Part shown: positions 14,823-20,264 of the stretch, piece by piece | Position numbering within the stretch: position 1 is the first letter of the stretch | How the letters are laid out: each line of letters starts with the position of its first letter | Origin: a virus | DNA length: 24,138 bases | IMG/VR virus record: IMGVR_UViG_3300006990_000157 | Coordinates: 1 to 24,138 of that record | Reading direction: 5' to 3' (one strand) | Translations under genes and position numbers: made by a program | Notes under the pieces: model-generated | Told to the model about the DNA's origin: nothing | Seen by the model: only the letters and a program-made list of their open reading frames with translations | Database searches by the model: none

Positions 14823-15742
14823 TATAAACTCATTATCATATCAACCATGTCAGGGTGAGGATATATATCTGACTTACCACTTCTAACATTTCCGTGAGTC
14901 AGTAATCCTTTCACCTTACCATAGTACGCATCTTCCTGAAAATCAAAACCTTTTGAAGGTCCGTACTTTTTGATATATTGTTTTAAACCTAATCTAATAT
15001 CTATTTGATCTCTTTCAGCAACAAACTTAATCCACTTTTCCGTTTCTTTTATTTGTTTCTCAGAGTATGCATGCCATAATAGTTTACCTTTAAAAGCTTC
15101 TTGTAAACCTATCACTTGTTCTCTTTGACACAATGATTTTACGTATGTTCTCTTGTTATTATCAAGGTAACCCATGTTACATATTTCTAATCCTACAGAA
15201 TGACGGTTCATATAACCAGAACCTGTTCTTCCAAGATGCCAACCTTGACATCCTTCAGGAAAAGCTTGAACCATAACTCCATCATAATCATCATTTCCAT
15301 TTCTATGGTTAATCCCACCTAATACAAATTCAGTAGCTACTCTCCCTCTGCTATCTCTTCCCCAGTGATCAATGCATCTATAAGGATTGTTATTACCTGC
15401 TGTGTGGTGTAGGAATATATAATCATTTTTGATTGGTCCTTTTAAGTATTCACCATCTGGAAGATAATGTTTATGCACTATCTGATTAAAGGGAGTATTA
15501 AAGTATTGTTTAGAAGAATCAGTGTCTTCATCAATATCTTCTGTTACTTGTGGTCCTTTTTGTAATAAAATAGCCCATGTATCAGACCCTACAATACCAT
15601 CAGCAGATAAACTGTGAGATAGTTGGAATCTAATTACATGCTTTTCAGTTACAGGTCCAAATACTCCATCAGGAGAGATCATTAACTTTTGCTGTAAAGT
15701 TTTTACATCATTGCCGGTATCACCTTTTTTTAGCAGTCTCAT
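14822..15742 (-). CDS. N-acetylmuramoyl-L-alanine amidase, phage endolysin
   Basis: The 306-aa product begins with a peptidoglycan-binding domain (residues 1-60, LKKGDTGNDVKTLQQKL and SADGIVGSDTW, the PG_binding_1 pattern). A linker rich in Asp follows (68-76). An Amidase_2 domain runs from about 108: HHTAG with H112/H113, VGLEICN with E186, and LTHGNVRSGKSDIYPHPD with H283 and probably D292 as zinc ligands. It would cut the amide bond between muramic acid and the stem peptide to free progeny. No signal peptide is present, so a holin is needed. Its start is 1 nt past the stop of the 101-aa gene. Confidence 0.85.
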   Translation of the reverse strand: MRLLKKGDTGNDVKTLQQKLMISPDGVFGPVTEKHVIRFQLSHSLSADGIVGSDTWAILLQKGPQVTEDIDEDTDSSKQYFNTPFNQIVHKHYLPDGEYLKGPIKNDYIFLHHTAGNNNPYRCIDHWGRDSRGRVATEFVLGGINHRNGNDDYDGVMVQAFPEGCQGWHLGRTGSGYMNRHSVGLEICNMGYLDNNKRTYVKSLCQREQVIGLQEAFKGKLLWHAYSEKQIKETEKWIKFVAERDQIDIRLGLKQYIKKYGPSKGFDFQEDAYYGKVKGLLTHGNVRSGKSDIYPHPDMVDMIMSL

Positions 15743-15743
15743 G

Positions 15744-16049
15744 TTATTCTACATTAGTTGCTGCCTTCTCCATTGCTGCTTTAAACTCTTTTTCATCTTC
15801 TGATGGACCTTCTGCACCTTGTTGCTGTTGGGCTGCAGCTTGTGCCATAAAGATTTGAGCTTGCAGTCTTTCTGCTCTAGCTTTATCAATGGTAGCTAAT
15901 AACTCCTCATATTCTGCTTGAACAGTAAGATGTGGAATGTTGTCTTTGTAAAATGCTGTAATTTCTTCTCTACGGCTAGCCAACTCTTCTTTTGTTAGCT
16001 GAGGATCTTTATCCTGAAGTTCTGGATTTAGTTTTTTAACGTCTGACAT
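15744..16049 (-). CDS. Small acidic helical protein upstream of the amidase
   Basis: The 101-aa product is strongly helical, with Glu/Lys-rich N and C parts and an Ala/Gln-rich middle (AQAAAQQQQG, about 69-78). No enzyme motif or membrane segment is seen, so it is not a holin. It is the first gene after a candidate host-type promoter (16080-16109) and has a clear A-rich leader (TTTTAAAACCAAAAGAA) in place of an SD. Its job is unknown; virion-assembly or lysis-timing roles are guesses. Confidence 0.6.
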   Translation of the reverse strand: MSDVKKLNPELQDKDPQLTKEELASRREEITAFYKDNIPHLTVQAEYEELLATIDKARAERLQAQIFMAQAAAQQQQGAEGPSEDEKEFKAAMEKAATNVE

Positions 16050-16079
16050 TTCTTTTGGTTTTAAAATTAAACATTAGTA

Positions 16080-16109
16080 CAAATATATACAAATAGTTTA
16101 AATTTCAAA
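16080..16109 (-). promoter_or_regulatory. Bacteroidota-type promoter TTTG-N18-TATATTTG
   Basis: On the minus strand TTTG (16109-16106) is followed after 18 nt by TATATTTG (16087-16080), an exact match to the -7 element TAnnTTTG with its -33 TTTG partner. The predicted transcription start is about 25 nt before the ATG at 16049. This would let the host sigma factor drive the 101-aa gene, the amidase and the downstream leftward genes. Confidence 0.65.
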
Positions 16110-16128
16110 AGTTTAAAGACGTTTTATT

Positions 16129-16380
16129 TTATTCCGGTGGAAATAACGGATTTTTTTCTATAAGGTTTATCATATCAACTAGATCCGATTTGATGTACGT
16201 TTTAAAGTTCATAGCATAATTTTCTACTGGCCAATTATTATCATCAATAGTAGTACTGTCTGGTGTAATAAATGGTGAGCTATTACCAACTGTTTTGTAA
16301 AATGTATAAGGTTGAGGATCACAACATGTGTCCTGTATTTGTTTAGTAAATCCTAATTCTATTAAATCTCCTTCTGTCAT
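16129..16380 (-). CDS. Small unknown protein, 83 aa
   Basis: The product is unrecognised. It contains a CC pair (QDTCCDPQPY, residues 17-26), several aromatic residues and a C-terminal helix (SDLVDMINLIEKNPLF). It has no membrane segment. The ATG at 16380 lies 2 nt beyond the stop of the 54-aa gene. The next gene begins 79 nt further on, behind its own promoter. Confidence 0.55.
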   Translation of the reverse strand: MTEGDLIELGFTKQIQDTCCDPQPYTFYKTVGNSSPFITPDSTTIDDNNWPVENYAMNFKTYIKSDLVDMINLIEKNPLFPPE

Positions 16381-16382
16381 GA

Positions 16383-16547
16383 CTATTTATTTTTGCATTC
16401 CTTCTTATGGCTAAACCAGCCTCCACACTTGCATTTGATATAATATACTGCAGTAGTAACTACTGGTGCTGACGCAACTGCTGTAAATATATTTGGGTGC
16501 CAATGCTCTCCACATATACCTAATGTATGTTTTATGACTTCAATCAT
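16383..16547 (-). CDS. 54-aa membrane-like protein, holin candidate
   Basis: An ATG at 16547 opens a 54-codon frame with no gap to the genes on either side (1 nt from the 84-aa gene above, 2 nt to the 83-aa gene below). The product begins MIEVIKHTLGICGEHWHPNI, then has a hydrophobic stretch (about 21-37, FTAVASAPVVTTAVYYI), then CKCGGWFSHKKEC and a basic end. One membrane span with a Cys-rich basic tail is plausible. A holin is possible because an endolysin is encoded downstream and no other holin is evident, but there is no family match to support it. Confidence 0.55.
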   Translation of the reverse strand: MIEVIKHTLGICGEHWHPNIFTAVASAPVVTTAVYYIKCKCGGWFSHKKECKNK

Positions 16548-16802
16548 TTACTTTCTAGACTTAGCACCAGAACATTTCCACCTTTTACGAGATAGGTTGT
16601 TTGGTGTATTAGGATCATTCCTTTTTTTCTTAGATACTCTTTTTTTAATACCTAAACTTCTAGCACAGTAACTATCTCCTTTTGATGTACCAGGTTTTAC
16701 TCTTGGTCCACCACCTTTAGCTTTTCCTGCTTGTCCGTAACTTACTTTCTTTCCAGATTTAGTTACTTTGACTTTTGCTTTTCCTTTTCTTGGTGTTGCC
16801 AT
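16548..16802 (-). CDS. Lysine-rich small protein with SYCARS...NLSRKRWKC motif
   Basis: The 84-aa product is very basic. After a Lys/Gly-rich N half come PRVKPGTSKGDSYCARS (34-50) and DPNTPNNLSRKRWKCSGAKS (63-82). I recall this pair of motifs from small proteins of many marine and Bacteroidota phages, with unknown function. Two Cys residues (C47, C77) may bind metal or each other. DNA binding or packing inside the capsid would fit the charge. It starts 1 nt within the stop of the 80-aa basic gene (TAATG). Confidence 0.6.
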   Translation of the reverse strand: MATPRKGKAKVKVTKSGKKVSYGQAGKAKGGGPRVKPGTSKGDSYCARSLGIKKRVSKKKRNDPNTPNNLSRKRWKCSGAKSRK

Positions 16803-17044
16803 TATCTTTTCTTTCCTTTATGTAAACCATGACTTGCATGTTGTTTACCTTTTTTTGTAGCTGCACGTTTCTTTTTATTTGCTGCGGCTAACTTTGCTTT
16901 ACCCTTTTTAGTGCTTTTTAACTTAGCAATAGTTTTTTTAGGTGCATATACTTCACCTGTCTCTGAACTCTTCTTACCTGAAGCTGTTGTCCATTTTTGC
17001 TTAGTCCATCTACTTAGGCTTTTCTGTTGTTTAGTTTTTGCCAT
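16802..17044 (-). CDS. Lysine-rich small protein with SSETGE motif
   Basis: The 80-aa product opens with SLSRWTKQKWTTASGKKSSE (9-28) followed by TGEVYAPKK, a motif I recall from a short phage and giant-virus domain of unknown function. The rest is Lys/Ala repeats (KGKAKLAAANKKKRAATKKG) of histone-H1-like character, ending HGLHKGKKR. Its start overlaps the stop of the upstream 40-aa gene (TAATG) and its stop overlaps the next start in the same way, so the basic genes are translated as a coupled series. Confidence 0.6.
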   Translation of the reverse strand: MAKTKQQKSLSRWTKQKWTTASGKKSSETGEVYAPKKTIAKLKSTKKGKAKLAAANKKKRAATKKGKQHASHGLHKGKKR

Positions 17045-17166
17045 TACCTTGTCTTTTTACGTACACAATTATTTACGGTTTTACTTCCTTTTTTCTTTAC
17101 GCCTTTTTTTACGTATCCGGTCCAGCAAGATGATTTCTTTTTAGTCCTTTTATTTGGTAAAGCCAT
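17044..17166 (-). CDS. 40-aa basic peptide with CWTGY...NNCV motif
   Basis: An ATG at 17166 opens a 40-codon frame: MALPNKRTKKKSSCWTGYVK, then KGVKKKGSKTVNNCVRKKTR. The pattern C-W-x-G-Y-x-x-x-G-x-K-K-K-G-x-K-x-V-x-N-C-V recurs in phage structural proteins and short ORFs, in my recollection, often with V-P-N-C-V at the end. The frame abuts the 64-aa gene (shared base at 17166) and overlaps the 80-aa gene by 1 nt, so it is part of the coupled basic series. Confidence 0.65.
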   Translation of the reverse strand: MALPNKRTKKKSSCWTGYVKKGVKKKGSKTVNNCVRKKTR

Positions 17167-17360
17167 TATTTCTTAGATTTATATCCGCCTCCGTTTGCTT
17201 TGTAACGTTTAGCAAGCATCTGAGCTTTACGAGCAGACCATTGTCCAGGTGCTCCCCCTTTACCTCCAGCTTTAATAGAATTAAATAATCTTTTACGCAT
17301 TCCCGGTTTTGTGTAATTACCCGAACTATTTACGGTACTTTTTTTCTTTTTTGTTGCCAT
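17166..17360 (-). CDS. 64-aa basic protein with GNYTKP...GQWSARKAQ motif
   Basis: The product has a Lys-rich start, then GNYTKPGMRKRLFNSIKAGG (14-33) and GGAPGQWSARKAQMLAKRYK (34-53) and a Gly/Lys end. This motif is recurrent in small marine and Bacteroidota phage proteins of unknown role. The charge suggests nucleic-acid binding. It starts 2 nt after the stop of the acidic 108-aa gene, and its stop overlaps the 40-aa start by 1 nt. Confidence 0.65.
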   Translation of the reverse strand: MATKKKKSTVNSSGNYTKPGMRKRLFNSIKAGGKGGAPGQWSARKAQMLAKRYKANGGGYKSKK

Positions 17361-17362
17361 TG

Positions 17363-17689
17363 TTACTCATTTATGGTTTGTGGATAAATCTTATTTACGA
17401 GTTTCTGCAGTTTAGCACACTTCTCATAAGCTTCTTCTTGAATATAATAACTAATCATATTTTCTAATTCTTCTTGCAGTGGGCCTTCAGTTGGATCAAA
17501 AGCCATTACAGCCTCGCCCCCTTTTGTAAATCTTTCAGTCAACAAGTCTTCAAATGTTATTTGATTAGTTAGAACTAAATAGGAGTTGTTATATGCCGTA
17601 TCAAGCATTACTGCGTCTAGTTGCATTTGCTCTATTTCAGTCAGTCCATTTTTATTATCCTCCCCACTGTTGTCATCCCAATTTGCCAT
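17363..17689 (-). CDS. Acidic helical protein, first gene of the leftward arm
   Basis: The 108-aa product is rich in Asp, Glu, Gln and Asn. The C half is a predicted helix (QEEAYEKCAKLQKLVNKIY, about 83-101). There is no recognisable domain. It is the first gene leftward of the divergent region 17690-17942, and is followed by four basic small proteins, so it might bind or escort one of them; that is only a guess from charge and order. The leader before ATG is A/T-rich (AACTTAAATTACATAAC) without SD. Confidence 0.6.
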   Translation of the reverse strand: MANWDDNSGEDNKNGLTEIEQMQLDAVMLDTAYNNSYLVLTNQITFEDLLTERFTKGGEAVMAFDPTEGPLQEELENMISYYIQEEAYEKCAKLQKLVNKIYPQTINE

Positions 17690-17942
17690 GTTATGTAATT
17701 TAAGTTAAACTGCGTCTATAGAAACAATATACTAAAATTATAAATCCTATAAAAATTTTTCCGTCATAACCTACCCCTCACCTGAGTAAAAAAGTTTGTA
17801 TGCCCCCATCCCGGCCCTGGCAAAATTATATATTTAGCGTGCTTGAGATGCCATAATAAACTGCTCCCCACCTAGTGTTTGTGGTTGGGGGTACCCCTGT
17901 AATGTTCCACAATTTTAATTAATTTTTTAAATATTTTAAATT
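17690..17942. promoter_or_regulatory. Divergent intergenic region between the two arms
   Basis: This 253-nt region separates the leftward and rightward genes and has no ORF. Its centre (about 17760-17900) is unusually G+C-rich with C-tracts. It holds a copy of the 13-mer CTGCTCCCCACCT (17861-17873), a weaker copy CTACCCCTCACCT (17771-17783), and a perfect 10-bp palindrome GGGGTACCCC (17888-17897). TGCCATAAT (17849-17857) just before the main copy resembles an extended -10 box. A leftward promoter must lie in the A/T-rich part near 17700-17760, but no TAnnTTTG match is clean there. Confidence 0.5.
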
Positions 17943-18272
17943 ATGGTTTACTTTAGAAAACTAAACATCAATGAGTCTACTGGCTCAGCAACAATCATCG
18001 TGAGCTCAGCTCCAATGTCAAACAACAAGACTACACTTGCTGGTCTGTCTGTTGCAACAAGAACACAAGGGAACATCTCCTTTGGTGTGTTATCTCTAAT
18101 AGACCCTGAAACTAATCAGGTGATGAAGAGTACTCATCCAACAATCAAAGCTCTTGGGCAAAAGCTCAACCTTGGTGATGAGATGGCTGGCTTCAGGTTA
18201 AGTGAGCAAAAAGTAGTTAATCTACAGACTGGTGAAGAGAACCAGAACCTGTTCTGGGTTGAACAAGCCTAA
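17943..18272 (+). CDS. Right-arm paralog A, 109 aa, unknown function
   Basis: The product (MVYFRKLNINESTGSATIIV start, ISFGVLSLIDPETNQVMK middle, W-V-E end) has no domain I recognise. It is about 65% identical to the protein encoded at 18730-19065, with the longest identical block NISFGVLSL. It looks like a compact beta-rich soluble protein. Its codons use C and G at third positions more than its neighbours (GTGAGCTCAGCT, CTCAACCTTGGT), and it is followed by a strong terminator, which together suggest high expression. It is the first gene of the right arm behind the divergent region. Confidence 0.75.
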   Translation: MVYFRKLNINESTGSATIIVSSAPMSNNKTTLAGLSVATRTQGNISFGVLSLIDPETNQVMKSTHPTIKALGQKLNLGDEMAGFRLSEQKVVNLQTGEENQNLFWVEQA

Positions 18273-18283
18273 TCAGGAACAAG

Positions 18284-18312
18284 GGGTGTGTGTAACAGCA
18301 CACCCTTTTTTT
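18284..18312 (+). terminator. Intrinsic terminator after paralog A
   Basis: Arms GGGTGTG (18284-18290) and CACACCC (18299-18305) enclose an 8-nt loop and are followed by seven T (18306-18312). The stem is nearly the same as that of the next terminator at 18549-18578, so the two may derive from one duplicated element. It lies 12 nt past the stop codon. Confidence 0.85.
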
Positions 18313-18346
18313 AACTTAACGCTGGAGAGCATTGTACTAAATTAAC

Positions 18347-18544
18347 ATGGAAAACAACTTATTTAAAATCCATCACAAGATAAAACTACAACTTGATGCT
18401 ATATGTCAAGAAGCAGGAGATATGAATGTAGAAGAGTTTATGCAAGTGTATGAATCTCTCAAACAAGATATGTATCCTAAGAAAACAGGTATCAGTCGTA
18501 ACTTCCAAGAAGATATGATTAATGATATGGATATGGGTCAATAA
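18347..18544 (+). CDS. Small helical protein between the paralogs, 65 aa
   Basis: The product is mostly helical (IKLQLDAICQEAGDMNVEEF, residues 12-31) with an acidic tail ending NDMDMGQ. I do not recognise it. Its start lies 34 nt downstream of the terminator of paralog A, with no clear promoter between them, so it is probably expressed by read-through. A second terminator follows the stop. The pattern suggests tuned stoichiometry relative to paralog A. Confidence 0.6.
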   Translation: MENNLFKIHHKIKLQLDAICQEAGDMNVEEFMQVYESLKQDMYPKKTGISRNFQEDMINDMDMGQ

Positions 18545-18548
18545 GATT

Positions 18549-18578
18549 AAGGGTGTGTAAAATCACACCTTTTTTTTT
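18549..18578 (+). terminator. Intrinsic terminator after the 65-aa gene
   Basis: Arms GGTGTG (18552-18557) and CACACC (18564-18569) enclose a 6-nt loop and are followed by nine T (18570-18578). The core is the same GGTGTG/CACACC stem as at 18284-18305. Confidence 0.85.
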
Positions 18579-18646
18579 CTACTGCTTTAGGGTATACATT
18601 TCAAATCCTATTGCTATAGACCATACAATCCTATTGTATATATTCA

Positions 18647-18677
18647 CTGCTTCCTTCCTCTTCACTTCTCCCCACCT
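18647..18677 (+). promoter_or_regulatory. Double copy of the pyrimidine-rich 13-mer before paralog B
   Basis: CTGCTTCCTTCCT (18647-18659) and CTTCTCCCCACCT (18665-18677) match the consensus CTGCTCCCYACCT with 2 and 1 differences, respectively. Each is preceded by TCA. TTGTATATATT lies directly upstream and may act as a -10-like box. The start of paralog B is 53 nt downstream. The 150 nt between the terminator at 18578 and the ATG at 18730 contain no ORF. Confidence 0.5.
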
Positions 18678-18729
18678 ATAATACGTATACATTTATACAC
18701 AAAATAATTATTCATTAAATACATTTATT

Positions 18730-19065
18730 ATGCAAACAGCAGTTTATTTTAGAAAATTTAGTATCAATCAGAATACTAACAGTGCAACACTTATTGTATC
18801 AGATGTGCCAATGGTACAATCTGAAACTACTATAGCCGGTTTAAAAGTGGCAAGTAGAAAGCAGACCAACATTAGCTTTGGTGTGTTAAGCCTAATGGAC
18901 CCAGAGACAGGTCAAGTAATGAAGGCAGATCATCCTACAATAAAACAATTACAGAGCAAACTAAACAGAGGTGATAAGATGCCTGGCTTTAGATTGTCTG
19001 ATAATCCAGTAATGAACCTATCAACTGGAGAAGAAACAGATTTGAGATGGGTAGAGGCAGTTTAG
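18730..19065 (+). CDS. Right-arm paralog B, 111 aa, unknown function
   Basis: This is the second copy of the 17943-18272 gene: VYFRK, NISFGVLSL, DPET, QVMK, HPTIK, GFRLS, TGEE and WVE are all shared, about 70 of 107 aligned positions by my count. It has a 2-residue N-terminal extension and a slightly different end. Its codons are A/T-rich like the rest of the genome, unlike copy A. It has its own upstream motif pair and its own terminator, so it forms an independent unit. Confidence 0.75.
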   Translation: MQTAVYFRKFSINQNTNSATLIVSDVPMVQSETTIAGLKVASRKQTNISFGVLSLMDPETGQVMKADHPTIKQLQSKLNRGDKMPGFRLSDNPVMNLSTGEETDLRWVEAV

Positions 19066-19087
19066 TTTAGTAAACCGTAGATAAATT

Positions 19088-19127
19088 GATTAATCAGTGT
19101 AAAAGCTGGTTAATCTTTTTATTTTTT
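19088..19127 (+). terminator. Intrinsic terminator after paralog B
   Basis: Arms GATTAATCAG (19088-19097) and CTGGTTAATC (19106-19115) pair over 10 bp with one G-T wobble; the 8-nt loop is TGTAAAAG. TTTTTATTTTTT follows (19116-19127). Confidence 0.85.
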
Positions 19128-19489
19128 GTGCATTAATGTGTGTTATACAAACAGTATGACATCACATACCCACAATATACCACCTTTTACCACTATCATA
19201 ACTTCCATAGCACATTAATATATTAATATAGCTAACACTACTACAAGAGTAACAATTACACTCAACAATACTACATGGGTAATGTTTGTCTCTTCCTCTA
19301 TAGGATAATAGACATAGTACCCGGAATATTGTAATCAAAAGCTTAGAGATATGAGTCAAGCAATACCACTGACTATTCTGAGATAGTGTCAGCCATTGGA
19401 CAACTAAAGCATGAGATACATGTATAGCTAGTCAACATAAGATGGATAAGCACTCTAAGTTATTTACTAATCACTAATACTAAATCATT
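19128..19489. other. Long non-coding stretch with a 14-bp AT palindrome
   Basis: About 360 nt with no convincing gene on either strand. The part 19158-19275 is poor in G on the plus strand (mostly A, C and T). A perfect palindrome ATTAATATATTAAT lies at 19214-19227. ATACAAACAGTA (19145-19156) recurs exactly at 20605-20616 in the next long intergenic region. The promoter for the envelope cassette must lie here, but no TTTG...TAnnTTTG match is seen. A replication origin, a small RNA or a decayed gene are other possibilities. Confidence 0.4.
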
Positions 19490-19690
19490 ATGTTAAAGAC
19501 TAAAACTATGCTTGTATGCATAACCACATTCGTAATCACTTTATTAATCGTCAATACTATCGTATGGTATCTAACAGATATTATTACATTTAAACAATCA
19601 TTTAGCCATGGAGCAACCATATTTACTATGTTACTCATTGGTTGGATACCAGCAGTCATCGTAGCAGATGATTACTATCATCGTATATAA
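19490..19690 (+). CDS. Two-TM small membrane protein, 66 aa
   Basis: The product has two hydrophobic segments (about residues 7-29 and 39-58), a short FKQSFSHGATI linker, and an end DDYYHRI. Positively charged residues at the start (KTK) suggest N-in, C-in topology. No family is recognised. It is the first gene of a cassette of four envelope proteins. TAATCACTAA lies 12 nt before the ATG, and the sequence CTAAATCATTATG around the start is repeated exactly at 22920. Confidence 0.65.
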   Translation: MLKTKTMLVCITTFVITLLIVNTIVWYLTDIITFKQSFSHGATIFTMLLIGWIPAVIVADDYYHRI

Positions 19691-19714
19691 TTAATCACTT
19701 AAATAAAAACCATC

Positions 19715-20074
19715 ATGAAACATTTATTCATAGGCTTATGCCTAACCTTAGCATTCACCTCTTGTCAGAAAGAGGAATTAGAAATTACTGAACCAGAACA
19801 AATACAATGTACTAACATAATTTATCAGTATGATACTGAAGTAGAATTAGTTGACTACAATGTAGCTTGGCCTACCAATCAATGTTATCCATTGTTACCT
19901 ACATCTTCAGACTATGACTATGTATATATAGTTAAACCATGGTATGTACCAGGAGCAAATGGACAACCAGAGTATGTAGGAGATGATTTATATTATCTCT
20001 TTGATAATAGACTTATCAATAATGGTCAACAATACGTAGTAATAACAGTTCAATCTTCAATAGCAAAATTATGA
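19715..20074 (+). CDS. Lipoprotein with surface-export signature, 119 aa
   Basis: The N terminus MKHLFIGLCLTLAFTSC is a lipoprotein signal peptide with the lipid-carrying Cys at 17. The next residues, QKEELE, resemble the lipoprotein export signal (QKDDE-type in Capnocytophaga) that sends lipoproteins to the outer surface of Bacteroidota cells. The mature part is Tyr-rich, has two further Cys (C32, C57) and no known domain. Surface display on an infected cell would suit receptor masking or superinfection exclusion; this is inference. TAATCACTTAA precedes the ATG by 12 nt. Its stop overlaps the next start by 4 nt (ATGA). Confidence 0.75.
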   Translation: MKHLFIGLCLTLAFTSCQKEELEITEPEQIQCTNIIYQYDTEVELVDYNVAWPTNQCYPLLPTSSDYDYVYIVKPWYVPGANGQPEYVGDDLYYLFDNRLINNGQQYVVITVQSSIAKL

Positions 20075-20241
20075 AAAAGAAAATCCTTTATTTAATGTTA
20101 CTCCTATTTATAGGAGGACCAGTACTTCAGTCTTGTGGATCATCTCGTGGATGTAAGACATCTAAATCAAAGAAAGCATGGGCCAAAAAAAACTACTGGA
20201 AACCAAATAAGAAACACAAAAGATCCAAATGGGGTCGTTAA
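20071..20241 (+). CDS. Tiny cationic lipoprotein, 56 aa
   Basis: ATG at 20071 overlaps the previous stop (ATGA). The product begins MKKKILYLMLLLFIGGPVLQ and then SCGSSRGC: a signal peptide with lipobox LQSC, Cys 22. After it come only basic and aromatic residues (KSKKAWAKKNYWKP, KKHKRSKWGR). The lack of acidic residues after the Cys predicts a periplasm-facing lipoprotein. It resembles short SCGSSRGC-type lipoproteins that I recall from Bacteroidota genomes, so host origin is possible. The cationic tail could bind peptidoglycan or LPS; this is a guess. Confidence 0.7.
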   Translation: MKKKILYLMLLLFIGGPVLQSCGSSRGCKTSKSKKAWAKKNYWKPNKKHKRSKWGR

Positions 20242-20264
20242 TTAATCACTTAATAAATCAAATT

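Noticed and set aside
1-17689. Plus-strand frames opposite the structural genes
   Set aside because: They are shadows of AT-rich coding DNA, hydrophobic or Ser-rich, with no leaders or conservation that I recognise.
19162-19359. Minus-strand 65-aa frame with many Cys
   Set aside because: It starts at TTG, has no leader, and overlaps the cassette promoter region; composition follows from the G-poor plus strand rather than coding.
19340-19434. Short plus-strand frame reading ...SEIVSAIGQLKHEIHV
   Set aside because: It looks coding-like but has no start codon and an in-frame stop upstream; at most a remnant of a decayed gene.
20229-20264. Upstream ATG that would lengthen the two-TM protein to 121 aa
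   Set aside because: It lies inside the 56-aa lipoprotein gene, and the TAATCACTTAA leader is positioned for the ATG at 20265.
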